Shown in pieces: positions 53,408 to 61,816 of a stretch of DNA of 64,000 bases. The notes under the pieces are model-generated. The model searched no databases. It was not told where the DNA came from and saw only the letters and a program-made list of their open reading frames with translations. The position numbers were made by a program, and so were the translations under genes. Numbering within the stretch: the first letter of the stretch is position 1; the number at the start of each line of letters is the position of its first letter. Source of the DNA: Pigmentiphaga litoralis (GTDB taxonomy: Bacteria > Pseudomonadota > Gammaproteobacteria > Burkholderiales > Burkholderiaceae_B). The stretch lies in assembly GCF_014651835.1 (NCBI RefSeq), contig NZ_BMXQ01000001.1, positions 744,001 to 808,000 on the forward strand, read 5' to 3'.

Positions 53408-54202
53408 ATGCAGCAGTCCCTGCCTCTCCCCAAGTACCACAGCGTGTATCTCGTGTTGAAAGAACGGCTGCGCGACGGACTCTACGACGCACGCGTGCCC
53501 GGCGAAATGGAACTGATGGAAGAGTTTGGCGTATCCCGCGCCACGATGCGCAAGGCGCTGGAAAACCTGTCCACCGAAGGCTTGATCGAGCGGGCCGCGG
53601 GACGTGGCACGCGGCGCGTGCATGCGCCCGATGACGCCGCGCCGACCAAGGCCGGCACGTCCCGGCTGACCGGGCTCCTCGACAATATCGTCGCGGCCAG
53701 CCTGGACACCACGGTCAAGGTGCTGGAGCACGACACCGTGGAAGCCAGCGACCCGGTGGCGTCGACGCTGCAGGTGCCGCCGCGGGCGCAGGTGCTGCGT
53801 GCCGTGCGCGTGCGCAGCACACGCGCCGGACCCGTGTCCCACATCACGACGTGGGTGCCGCATGCACTGGCGCGCGGCCTGGGGCGCAAGCAACTGGGAA
53901 AGAAGGCGATCCTGGTGCTGCTGGAAGAAAGCGGGGTGGACATTGGCCGGGCAACCCAGAGCATCTCTGCCAAGCAGGCCGATGCCGGCGTTGCCGCGGC
54001 GCTGGACGTGCCCCTGGGCTCGGCGCTGCTCTCGGTAAACCGAGTGGTGTTCGACAATGAAGAGCGCCCCGTGTTGTGGCTGCAGGGCTTGTACCGCCCG
54101 GACCGCTACGAATACGAGATGGACCTGTCGCGCGTGGGCGATATCGACGCGAAGGTCTGGGTGGCGAATCACCGGTCGGCGCCGGCCAACGGGCGGGATT
54201 GA
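53408..54202 (+). CDS. GntR-family (HutC subfamily) regulator
   Basis: A 264-residue regulator with an N-terminal winged HTH (YLVLKERLRDGLYDARVPGEMELMEEFGVSRATMRKALENLSTEGLIERAAGRGTRRV, about 16-72) and a C-terminal UTRA effector domain (about 90-250), which defines HutC-type GntR proteins. The UTRA domain binds small catabolic ligands. ATG 53408 or GTG 53396. Box 2 at its own promoter suggests autoregulation, and boxes 1 and 3 suggest it controls the whole island. Confidence 0.87.
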   Translation: MQQSLPLPKYHSVYLVLKERLRDGLYDARVPGEMELMEEFGVSRATMRKALENLSTEGLIERAAGRGTRRVHAPDDAAPTKAGTSRLTGLLDNIVAASLDTTVKVLEHDTVEASDPVASTLQVPPRAQVLRAVRVRSTRAGPVSHITTWVPHALARGLGRKQLGKKAILVLLEESGVDIGRATQSISAKQADAGVAAALDVPLGSALLSVNRVVFDNEERPVLWLQGLYRPDRYEYEMDLSRVGDIDAKVWVANHRSAPANGRD

Positions 54203-54307
54203 ACGCCCGCGCACCGCATGCGCGATCGAAACAGGCCTTGAGCAAGGCGCCACGGTTATCCGCGACCCCGGGGCGGGGTAATCCCTGCCCCCGTCCGGAA
54301 ATACAAT

Positions 54308-54328
54308 TGTTCTATTGACAGTACAATA
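54308..54328. promoter_or_regulatory. GntR-island box 3
   Basis: TGTTCTATTGACAGTACAATA, with the inverted repeat TATTG-6-CAATA (54313-54328), 93 bp upstream of the aconitase-type operon. The first nine bases are identical to box 2. Confidence 0.75.
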
Positions 54329-54421
54329 TGACCAGCCCGGCATCATGCCGGTTGCCTGGTCGGGTCCTGCGTGCGTGCGCCGGAATGCACCGGGCTCGTC
54401 CGCGATTCCCAGGAGGCAAGC

Positions 54422-55699
54422 ATGCCCCTCACGTCGTCCGCCGGCCAAACGCTGGCGCAGAAGCTGATTGCACGCGCCGCCGACAGCGATCGGGTCGTCC
54501 CCGGCGACATCGTCACATGCCGTGTCGACCTTGCCATGTTCCATGATTCGTCCGGCCCCCGGCGGCTCAAGCCCATGCTTGAACAACTGGGCGCCCGCAT
54601 CTGGGATCCCCAGCGCGTGGTGCTGGTCATGGACCATTATGTGCCCGAGCGCGATGACGATTCGCGCCGCATCGTGCGCATCGCGCGGGAGTGGGCGATC
54701 GAGCAGGCCCTGCCCAATGTCTACGACAGCATGGGCATCTGCCATGTCGTGGTGCCACAGCACGGACACATCCGGCCCGGCATGATGTGCGTGGGGGGTG
54801 ACAGCCATTCGCCTACGGGCGGGGCTTTTGGCGCGTATATGTTCGGCGTCGGGAGCACCGAGATGCTGGGCGCCGTGGTGACCGGCGAGATCTGGCTGCG
54901 TGTGCCCGAAACGATCCAGATGCACTGGTCGGGCGCGCTGGCGGCGGGCGTGACTGCGAAGGACATGATGCTGCATATGCTGGCCCGCTTCGGCATGAAT
55001 GGCGGCGATTACCAGGCGGTCGAGTTCTGCGGCCCCGCGGTCACTGCGCTGTCGATGGAAGAACGCATGACGCTGTCGAACATGAGCGCCGAGCTGGGCT
55101 CGCAGGTGGGGCTGATTGCGCCGGATGCCGTCACGGCGGACTGGCTGGCGGCGCATGGCGCGCCGGGTGTCGAGACCGGTCCGTGGTTTACCGATACGAA
55201 TGCAAGCGTGACGCGGCACGACTTTGACGCGTCGACCTTGCCGCCGATGGTGGCCGCGCCGCACAGTCCGGCCAACAGCCATCCGGTCGAGGCCCATCGC
55301 GGCACGGCGATCCAGGTCGCCTATATCGGCGCCTGCACCGGCGCCAAACGCGAAGACATGCAGGCCGCGGCCCGCGTGCTGCGCGGGCGCAAGGTGGCCA
55401 GCGGCGTGCGCCTGATCGTGGCGCCGGCCAGCCAACGCGACCAGGAAGCGGCCCAGGCGTCTGGCGACCTGCAGATCTTGCGCGACGCGGGGGCTGAGCT
55501 GTACCCGACCTCGTGCGGCGCCTGTGCAGGCTATGGGAGTCCGATGAATGACGGCGATGTGGTGATCTCGACTACCGCGCGCAACTTCAAGGGACGCATG
55601 GGATCGGCGACAGCGCAGGTGTATCTGGCTTCGCCTTACACCGTGGCCGCATCGGCGCTGCGTGGCACGGTGACCGATCCGAGAGAGGTGCTGGCATGA
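54422..55699 (+). CDS. Aconitase-superfamily hydro-lyase, large subunit
   Basis: A 425-residue large subunit of the isopropylmalate isomerase/homoaconitase/2,3-dimethylmalate dehydratase type. Conserved segments are GDIVTCRVDLAMFHD, VLVMDHYVPE, GDSHSPTGGAFGAYMFGVGSTE, and the 4Fe-4S cysteines in IGACTGAKRED and TSCGACAGYGS. It (de)hydrates a hydroxy-di- or tricarboxylate. GGAGG precedes the ATG. The context (hydrolase, lyase, Bug) argues for a catabolic role rather than leucine synthesis. Confidence 0.85.
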   Translation: MPLTSSAGQTLAQKLIARAADSDRVVPGDIVTCRVDLAMFHDSSGPRRLKPMLEQLGARIWDPQRVVLVMDHYVPERDDDSRRIVRIAREWAIEQALPNVYDSMGICHVVVPQHGHIRPGMMCVGGDSHSPTGGAFGAYMFGVGSTEMLGAVVTGEIWLRVPETIQMHWSGALAAGVTAKDMMLHMLARFGMNGGDYQAVEFCGPAVTALSMEERMTLSNMSAELGSQVGLIAPDAVTADWLAAHGAPGVETGPWFTDTNASVTRHDFDASTLPPMVAAPHSPANSHPVEAHRGTAIQVAYIGACTGAKREDMQAAARVLRGRKVASGVRLIVAPASQRDQEAAQASGDLQILRDAGAELYPTSCGACAGYGSPMNDGDVVISTTARNFKGRMGSATAQVYLASPYTVAASALRGTVTDPREVLA

Positions 55700-56280
55700 C
55701 CCCCGAATCACCCTCCGCATCCCCATCATTGACGGTATCGGCAAGCGCCGACGTCAGGACACGCGGCGCGCGCCACCGCGTGTGGAAGCTTGGCGCCGAC
55801 ATCGACACGGACCTGCTGGCGCCAGGCTATGTGATGAAGCACGGCATCGACGTAATCGCCACCCACTGCCTGGAGTCGGTGCGGCCCGAATTTGCAAGCA
55901 CCGTGCAGCGCGGCGATGTGCTGGTCGCCGGGCCGAACTTCGGGATCGGATCGTCGCGCGAGCAGGCGGCGGGTGCGTTGGTGACCCTGGGCGTGGCGGC
56001 GGTGATCGCGCCGTCGTACGGCGGGCTGTTCTTCCGGAATGCTTTCAACCTGGGGTTGATGCTGCTGACGTGTGAGGACGCGATGGTGCTGGAGGAGGGG
56101 GAAGCGATCGCCTTGCAGGTGCCGGCGACCTCCGGACAGGTCCTTCCCGAGATCATTGCCGCCGACGGACGCCGTCTGGCCTGCGCACCGATCCCGTCTT
56201 TCCTGGTGGACATGGCCCAGGCCGGTGGCCTCCTCAATCAATTGGCGCGCCGTTACGGCAAGGAGCCGTCCCATGGCTGA
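55696..56280 (+). CDS. Aconitase-superfamily hydro-lyase, small subunit
   Basis: A 194-residue LeuD-like swivel domain: HRVWKLGADIDTDLLAPGYVMKH, then GPNFGIGSSREQAAGALVTLGVAAVIAPSYGGLFFRNAFNLG. It completes the active site with the large subunit. It overlaps the large-subunit stop by 4 nt (ATGA). The first 20 residues are Ser/Ala-rich and not conserved. Confidence 0.85.
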   Translation: MTPESPSASPSLTVSASADVRTRGARHRVWKLGADIDTDLLAPGYVMKHGIDVIATHCLESVRPEFASTVQRGDVLVAGPNFGIGSSREQAAGALVTLGVAAVIAPSYGGLFFRNAFNLGLMLLTCEDAMVLEEGEAIALQVPATSGQVLPEIIAADGRRLACAPIPSFLVDMAQAGGLLNQLARRYGKEPSHG

Positions 56281-56914
56281 CACGCACGCGTTCAACGGCG
56301 CCCGCAGTGCCTTGCTGATCGTGGATCTGCAAAACGATTTCCTGGCTCCCGATGGCGCCTACGCGCGCGGTGGGGCGACCAGTGCCGCCGCGGCGGCCTT
56401 GCCCCCCCGGGTCGCCACGGTGGCGCGTGCCGTCAAGGCCGCGGGCGGAATGGTGGTCGCCAGCCAGTTCACCTTGTGGCCGGACGCGCACGGCGAACCC
56501 ATGATCGCGCCGCATCTGCTGCACCTGCGGCCTTTCTTGCGGCGCGGCGACTTCGCGCCCGGCAGCCACGGGCAGGCCAATGTGGCGGAACTGGACGGGC
56601 TGGTGGATGTGGCGTTCGCCAAGGTGGCGTATTCGGCTTTTTTCAACACGCAGCTTGAGTGGGTGCTCCGGCATGCCGGCATCGACACCGTGATCGTTTG
56701 CGGCATCGTGACCAACGGCGGGGTCGCAAGCACGGCGCGCGATGCCCACATGCGCGAATTCCATACGGTGGTCATGTCGGACGGCTGCGCGGCGTTCAAG
56801 GAGCCGGTGCACGCCGCCTCCTTGACCGACCTGGCGACCGTGGCCGACATCGTGACTTGTGACCAGGTGGTTGCAGGCCTCAACTCTTCAAGGACAGCCC
56901 GTCATGCCTCATGA
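56273..56914 (+). CDS. Isochorismatase-like hydrolase without the catalytic Cys
   Basis: A 213-residue isochorismatase-fold protein: ALLIVDLQNDFLAPDGAY (Asp18), the Lys in AFAKVAYSAFFNT, and CGIVTNGGVASTARDAH. In Cys-dependent amidases of this fold, the nucleophile sits where the second Gly of TNGGV is. Its replacement by Gly is as in true isochorismatases, so a vinyl-ether or other non-amidase reaction is possible. It overlaps leuD-like by 8 nt and the lyase gene by 11 nt. Confidence 0.82.
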   Translation: MADTHAFNGARSALLIVDLQNDFLAPDGAYARGGATSAAAAALPPRVATVARAVKAAGGMVVASQFTLWPDAHGEPMIAPHLLHLRPFLRRGDFAPGSHGQANVAELDGLVDVAFAKVAYSAFFNTQLEWVLRHAGIDTVIVCGIVTNGGVASTARDAHMREFHTVVMSDGCAAFKEPVHAASLTDLATVADIVTCDQVVAGLNSSRTARHAS

Positions 56915-57767
56915 CCTGAAAACCCGCCTGGCATCGCCCGATATCGTGCTGGCGCCGGGTGTCTACGACGCGTTTACCGCCCTGATTGCCGCGCAGACGG
57001 GCTTCGAGGCCCTGTACCTGTCGGGCGCGTCGGTCGCCTACACGCGCCTGGGCCGGTCGGACGTGGGCCTGACCACGTTTTCCGAAGTTGAGGAGACCCT
57101 GGCGCGTATTACGGAACGGGTGGAGTTGCCCGTAATCGTGGATGCCGACACGGGCTTTGGCAACGCGTTGAATGTGATGCGCACCGTGCGGGGCTTCGAG
57201 CGCGCAGGCGCCGCGGTCATCCAGATCGAAGACCAGGGCTTTCCAAAACGCTGCGGGCATCTGGACGGCAAGTCGGTGATCCCGGCCGGCGAGATGGTCG
57301 GCAAGCTGAAAGCCGCCGTGGACGCGCGCCATTCGGCGTCCACCCTGATCCTTGCGCGCACTGATGCGGTGGCGGTCGAAGGGCTGGACGCAGCGCTGGA
57401 TCGGGCCGAACAGTACCTGGAAGCCGGGGTGGACGCCTTGTTCATTGAAGCCTTGCGCACCCCGGAACAGATGGACGCCGCATGCGCCCGGTTTGCTTCG
57501 CGCGTGCCGCTGCTGGCGAATATGGTCGAAGGTGGCAAGACCCCGATCCAGGACGCGGACCAGTTGCAGCGCCACGGTTTCCGGATCGCCATCTTTCCGG
57601 GCGGCGCGGCGCGCGCGGTGGCCTTCACGCTGCAGGACTACTACGGCAGCCTGAAAACGCATCGGACGACCACGCCGTTTCGCGAGCGCATGCTGGACTT
57701 CGATGGCCTGAACGAGGTGCTGGGTACGCCTGAACTGCTGGCGTTGGGCAAGCGCTACACAGACTGA
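56904..57767 (+). CDS. Isocitrate lyase/PEP mutase superfamily lyase
   Basis: A 287-residue TIM-barrel lyase. It has APGVYDAFTALIAAQTGFEALYLSG, the Mg-binding VDADTGFGN and EDQGFPKRCGH (the KKCGH-like loop with catalytic Cys), then LILARTDAVAVEG. Relatives are methylisocitrate lyase, 2,3-dimethylmalate lyase and oxaloacetate decarboxylase. It probably cleaves a C-C bond in the product of the aconitase-type dehydratase, releasing pyruvate or another oxoacid. ATG 56904 follows AAGGA. Last gene of the operon. Confidence 0.82.
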   Translation: MPHDLKTRLASPDIVLAPGVYDAFTALIAAQTGFEALYLSGASVAYTRLGRSDVGLTTFSEVEETLARITERVELPVIVDADTGFGNALNVMRTVRGFERAGAAVIQIEDQGFPKRCGHLDGKSVIPAGEMVGKLKAAVDARHSASTLILARTDAVAVEGLDAALDRAEQYLEAGVDALFIEALRTPEQMDAACARFASRVPLLANMVEGGKTPIQDADQLQRHGFRIAIFPGGAARAVAFTLQDYYGSLKTHRTTTPFRERMLDFDGLNEVLGTPELLALGKRYTD

Positions 57768-57897
57768 GCGGTCGCGGCCAAGCCGCTGGCGCGGGCCTGG
57801 CAAAGGAGAGCCGCCGGGCCGGGAACGCCTGGATACAACTCGGCTCTGCCGCGCCGGCCCCGCGCCGGGCGCTTTGTTGTAGCGTACGGCTGCAATT

Positions 57898-58749
57898 TTG
57901 CACGCCACCCGAACGTTCCCGTCCTTGCTAACGCTTACCCCCGCACCGGATTCGTCCGATAGCGCGTCCTGCCCACCACCGCGACGCGCGTCCACGCGAT
58001 GCTTGCGTGCGCGTCAGCTGCCGGCTTTCAGTGCGCTGATCGTCAGCGTGCTGACGGCTTATCTGCTCACGGGCTGCGGGTCGACCCGCCCAAGCCTGCC
58101 GTCCGACCCGGCGGTGCGCGGCGCCGAGGATCTGAGCTCGGATCAGATGGCGCAGACGGATTTCAATCGCACCTTGACGATCGCGATGCGGGACAACCTG
58201 TCCAGTCTCGTTACCCTGATGAACAAGCTCTATCGCAGAAATCCCCGCGAATGGCGAAAGTCGGGCAAAGGCAGTCTGGAAGAGGCGATCGCGGCCGTGC
58301 GGTTTTCGATCGAATCGCGCACGCCGCCCCCCAGCGTGGCAGGCCTGCGCGACATCCAGCTGCTTGCGGCGGCGCTGGATCCGAATTATGCCGGCGACCG
58401 GGTGGCTGCGTTCGTCTACGGCATGGCCGACACGATCATTGCCGCACACGATGGCAAGACCCGCTTTTACGCGTTTGACCTGCTTGACGCCGATCGTGTC
58501 TCCAACGCCGCGCGCAACGTCGAAGCTGCTGCCTGGCTGCTCGCCACCCGGCGCGATGCCGCGGGGCAGCCGCTGTTGCTGGCCAATGAAATGACCGACC
58601 GGGGCGTGAACCTGAGCTTCGAACGGGAGTTCGGCGCCCTGATCGGCCGGCTCGATCTGGTCGCCAACCTGCTGGGCGAGAACACCCGCCGTATCGGCAT
58701 CAACTACGCGCAGAACTTCATGTTCTTCCGCTTCCTGCCGGTGCGTTAA
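57898..58749 (+). CDS. Probable lipoprotein of unknown function
   Basis: A protein with a hydrophobic signal (FSALIVSVLTAYLL) ending in a lipobox LTGC, so the mature protein begins at the Cys near residue 60 of the longest frame. The mature part (about 224 residues) is mostly helical, with no family I recognise (RDNLSSLVTLMNKLYRRNPREWR; NYAQNFMFFRFLPVR at the end). The start is uncertain: TTG at 57898 gives the longest form, but a later TTG at 58003 would give a normal-length signal peptide. The 3' end overlaps the convergent DUF3175 gene by 4 nt. Confidence 0.65.
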   Translation: MHATRTFPSLLTLTPAPDSSDSASCPPPRRASTRCLRARQLPAFSALIVSVLTAYLLTGCGSTRPSLPSDPAVRGAEDLSSDQMAQTDFNRTLTIAMRDNLSSLVTLMNKLYRRNPREWRKSGKGSLEEAIAAVRFSIESRTPPPSVAGLRDIQLLAAALDPNYAGDRVAAFVYGMADTIIAAHDGKTRFYAFDLLDADRVSNAARNVEAAAWLLATRRDAAGQPLLLANEMTDRGVNLSFEREFGALIGRLDLVANLLGENTRRIGINYAQNFMFFRFLPVR

Positions 58750-59213
58750 TGCGCGGCGGCCTTGGCCTGCGGTTTGGCGCGAGGCTTGGCGCGCGGCCGG
58801 CTGGGTGGCCGGCCGAACGCTTCGCGCAACTTGTCCTTGGCCTTGTCCAGCTCTGCGCGCCGCGTCTTGGGCAGGTTGCGCCCGGCGCGATTGATGTAGA
58901 AGTTGAGCATGGACATCGCTGACTGGAAGGGCGTGCCTTTGCGGCGGCGACTGGCATTCGATGACTTCTTGAGCGAAGCAGCAATCTCGTCCGGCGTACC
59001 GGATTTGAAAATGTCGTGCTCCAGATCCATGGCGTCGCTGGTTTCCATCACGTGATGAGACCATCTGGTCGCGGATCGTCCTTTGCCGTCTGTCCGCCGG
59101 CTGGCCGCATGCGCGGTCGAGTGGCGTTGCTTGCGCCCGGACCGGGCGTTACGAGTGCCGCGCGTCGCGGCAGCGGGCTTACGGGTCTTGCGGGAAGATG
59201 TTTTTGAAGGCAC
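58746..59213 (-). CDS. DUF3175 family protein
   Basis: A 155-residue basic protein. After a Lys/Arg/Ser-rich N-terminus (about 50 residues) comes the DUF3175 domain (WSHHVMETSDAMDLEHDIF; GTPFQSAMSMLNFYINRAG), then a tail with repeated P-R-A-K-P units. The charge pattern suggests nucleic-acid binding, but this is inference. Commonly found with stress-related genes. Confidence 0.82.
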   Translation of the reverse strand: MPSKTSSRKTRKPAAATRGTRNARSGRKQRHSTAHAASRRTDGKGRSATRWSHHVMETSDAMDLEHDIFKSGTPDEIAASLKKSSNASRRRKGTPFQSAMSMLNFYINRAGRNLPKTRRAELDKAKDKLREAFGRPPSRPRAKPRAKPQAKAAAH

Positions 59214-59327
59214 AGACCGTACTCCGGGAGGGTGGAGGGGTAAGCCGTCGCAAAACAGATACCTGGGTCGAAAAACTCACGTTATCCACTAATATGGTGA
59301 ATTACGTAGCAGCGAAGGCGCGACACG

Positions 59328-60527
59328 GTGTCAGGCAACGAAGTCGATAGCGAGCTTCAGGCGGATGTGGCGGCCATTGGCCGCCTCGATGGCGTACCCA
59401 CCATCCTGTCGGTCGTATGCAAAGTCACCGGGATGGGTTTTGCTGCCGTCGCCCGGGTGACGGACACCCGATGGATCGCCTGCGCCGTGCGCGACGACAT
59501 CCAGTTCGGCCTGCAGCCCGGCGGCGAACTTGACCTCGATTCCACCATCTGCAGCGAGATCTACACGAACGGCGAGCCGGTCGTCATCGACGAAGTTGCC
59601 ACCGATCCGCACTTCCGCACCCACCACACGCCTGCCCGGTATGGCTTCCAGAGCTATATCTCGATGCCCATCTACCGCCGGTCGGGTGAATTCTTCGGCA
59701 CGCTGTGCGCGATCGACCCCCGCCCGGCCAATCTGAAAAACGACGACGTGATCGGGATGTTCCGGCTGTTTGCCGACCTGATCGGGTCCGAGCTGGATGC
59801 TCAGCAACGCCTGGCGACGAGCGAAGCGGCCCTGCTGGACGAGCGCGAACGGGCAGAGCTGCGCGAACAGTTCATTGCCGTGCTGGGCCACGACCTGCGC
59901 AATCCCCTGGCGTCCATCGCCGCGGGGGCCCAGGTGCTGGCGCATGCGCCGCTCGACAGCCGCGCGTCGACCATGGTCGGCATGATCAGCAAAAGCGTGC
60001 AGCGGATGGCCCGCCTGATCGACGATGTGATGGACTTTGCCCGGGGGCGCCTGGGGGGCGGCCTGGGACTGGTGCGGCAGGACAACGCCCCGTTGCAGCC
60101 GGCCATTGAACAGGTCGTGTCGGAATTGCGGGTGGCGTGGCCCGAGCGGCTGATCACGTCCAGCATGTCCTTCACGGAACCGGTGGCCTGCGATGCCGGC
60201 CGGATCGGCCAGTTGCTGTCCAACCTGCTTGCCAACGCCCTGACACATGGTGACCAGGCGCGGCCGGTGCATGTCGCGGCGTCGACCACGGGCGGCAGGC
60301 TTGAACTGTCGGTGATCAACCATGGCACGCCCATGTCGCCGCAGATCCTGGCGCAACTGTTCCAGCCCTTCGTGCGGTCGACCGTCACACGGGTCGAAGG
60401 CCTGGGGCTGGGCCTGTACATCGTGTCCGAGATCGCGCGCGCACACAATGGCAGCCTCGACGTCGTTTCCAACGTCGATGAAACGCGCTTCACGTTTCGC
60501 ATGAGCTGCGGCATCCCCCCGGCCTGA
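59328..60527 (+). CDS. GAF-domain sensor histidine kinase
   Basis: A 399-residue cytoplasmic kinase with no membrane segment. It has an N-terminal GAF domain (about 20-165), HisKA with the phospho-His in LGHDLRNPLASIAAG (about 188), and HATPase with NLLANALTHGD and GLGLGLYIV. GTG start at 59328 with a GAAGG sequence upstream. No response regulator gene is adjacent, so it is an orphan or works with a partner elsewhere. The GAF domain of this type often senses redox state or a small ligand. Confidence 0.87.
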   Translation: MSGNEVDSELQADVAAIGRLDGVPTILSVVCKVTGMGFAAVARVTDTRWIACAVRDDIQFGLQPGGELDLDSTICSEIYTNGEPVVIDEVATDPHFRTHHTPARYGFQSYISMPIYRRSGEFFGTLCAIDPRPANLKNDDVIGMFRLFADLIGSELDAQQRLATSEAALLDERERAELREQFIAVLGHDLRNPLASIAAGAQVLAHAPLDSRASTMVGMISKSVQRMARLIDDVMDFARGRLGGGLGLVRQDNAPLQPAIEQVVSELRVAWPERLITSSMSFTEPVACDAGRIGQLLSNLLANALTHGDQARPVHVAASTTGGRLELSVINHGTPMSPQILAQLFQPFVRSTVTRVEGLGLGLYIVSEIARAHNGSLDVVSNVDETRFTFRMSCGIPPA

Positions 60528-60599
60528 GCGGCCCGCTCCTTGCTCAGGTGCGGTGAACGCCTGCCATCCGGGCAGGTCGTCCCACATTCGGAGCACGTC

Positions 60600-61613
60600 A
60601 TGGCGATCAAACTCAAACCCGTATCCCAACAAGTCATGGTCATTACCGGCGCAAGCAGCGGCATTGGCCGCGCTACCGCCGAGCTGGCCGCGAAGCAGGG
60701 CGCCAAGCTCGTCCTTGTCGCGCGCGATGCCAGCGCGCTGGAAAGCCTGGTCGCCACCCTGACGGCGGAAGGCGCCGAGGCCATCTCGTGCGCGGTGGAT
60801 GTGGGCAAACAGGAAAGCCATGACCAGATCCTGACCGCGGCCATGGAGCGCTTTGGCCGCATCGATACCTGGGTCAACAATGCGGGCGTGTCCATCTTTG
60901 GCAAGCTGGATCAGGTGTCGGTCGAAGATCAGCGGCAACTGTTCGAGACCAACTTCTGGGGCGTGGTGTACGGCTCGCTCAAGGCCTTGTCGGTACTGCG
61001 CGAGCACGGTGGCGCCCTCATCAATCTGGGCAGCGAAGTGTCGGACGTGGCGCTGCCGCTGCAGGGCGCCTATGCGGCGTCCAAGCATGCCGTCAAGGGC
61101 TACACCGATGCCTTGCGGATGGAGATCGAAGGCGAGGGCCTGCCGGTATCGGTGACGTTGATCAAGCCGGCGTCGATCGATACGTCGTTTGTCGAGAACG
61201 CCAAGAACTACATGGACGTCGAGCCGCGCCTGCCGCCGCCGCTCTATGCGCCGGAAACCGTGGCGCGCGCCATCGTGTACGCGGCGGCGCACCCGCAACG
61301 CGACATCTACGTGGGCAGCGCGTCGAAGATGACGTCCGCCTTTGCCCGCCGCATGCCCAAGTTGACGGACCTGCTGCTGGGTCCGGTGATGCGCAATCAG
61401 CAGCGCAGCGATACGGCGGCGGGGCAGCATGAAGGCGCGCTGTACGCGCCCCGACAGGATGCAGGTGGCCGCCTGAACGAGCCGCGTATGGTCCGCAGCC
61501 GCAGTTACTACACGACCCTGACGACAACGGGGCGGCCCCTGTTGTGGGGCGCCGCGGCGGTACTGGCGGTATCGGCGGTGTCGGCGGGTGCCCAGTACAT
61601 GCGGCGGCGGTAG
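60600..61613 (+). CDS. Short-chain dehydrogenase/reductase with C-terminal membrane anchor (paralogue)
   Basis: A 337-residue classical SDR. The NAD(P)-binding TGASSGIG is near residue 18, NNAG near 95, a catalytic Ser in NLGSEVS, and YAASK near 160. The C-terminus has an extension with a hydrophobic segment (about 312-331, LLWGAAAVLAVSAVSAGA). The same architecture as the SDR at 10241-11218 suggests duplication. It follows the histidine kinase gene by 72 nt. Substrate unknown. Confidence 0.88.
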   Translation: MAIKLKPVSQQVMVITGASSGIGRATAELAAKQGAKLVLVARDASALESLVATLTAEGAEAISCAVDVGKQESHDQILTAAMERFGRIDTWVNNAGVSIFGKLDQVSVEDQRQLFETNFWGVVYGSLKALSVLREHGGALINLGSEVSDVALPLQGAYAASKHAVKGYTDALRMEIEGEGLPVSVTLIKPASIDTSFVENAKNYMDVEPRLPPPLYAPETVARAIVYAAAHPQRDIYVGSASKMTSAFARRMPKLTDLLLGPVMRNQQRSDTAAGQHEGALYAPRQDAGGRLNEPRMVRSRSYYTTLTTTGRPLLWGAAAVLAVSAVSAGAQYMRRR

Positions 61614-61816
61614 GCGTCGACTGCGCGCGCTTTCCATGGCCCGAACCGGGCCTCTCGATGAGCGAGATTTTCCGACGATGAGCAAGGCTTGCCCTGGCGT
61701 GCTGGCTCCATGGCAAGCGTGCGCGACGGCATACCGCGGCATGGGCATTGCGCAATGCCCCCTGCCGGTTTGGTTCGCCTTCCGTCGCGGCGCCGGTAAC
61801 GCTAAAGGAGCTCATG

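Noticed and set aside
54422-56280. leuCD for leucine biosynthesis
   Set aside because: No leuB or leuA nearby, and the pair is embedded in a GntR-controlled operon with a hydrolase and a lyase, so a catabolic hydro-lyase is more likely.
50101-57767. Nicotinate (nic) catabolic cluster
   Set aside because: A monooxygenase, a maleate-isomerase-like and an isochorismatase-like gene fit nicC/nicE/nicF superficially. However the isomerase and hydrolase lack the expected cysteines, no nicD or nicotinate hydroxylase is present, and the aconitase pair and lyase do not belong there.
59331-61748. 805-codon open frame on the minus strand
   Set aside because: It lies antisense to the GAF kinase and SDR genes, which have full domain motifs; the long frame is a product of high GC at third positions. 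Similar frames antisense to phoX (26672-29110) and to the ThDP gene (19827-21776) were rejected for the same reason.
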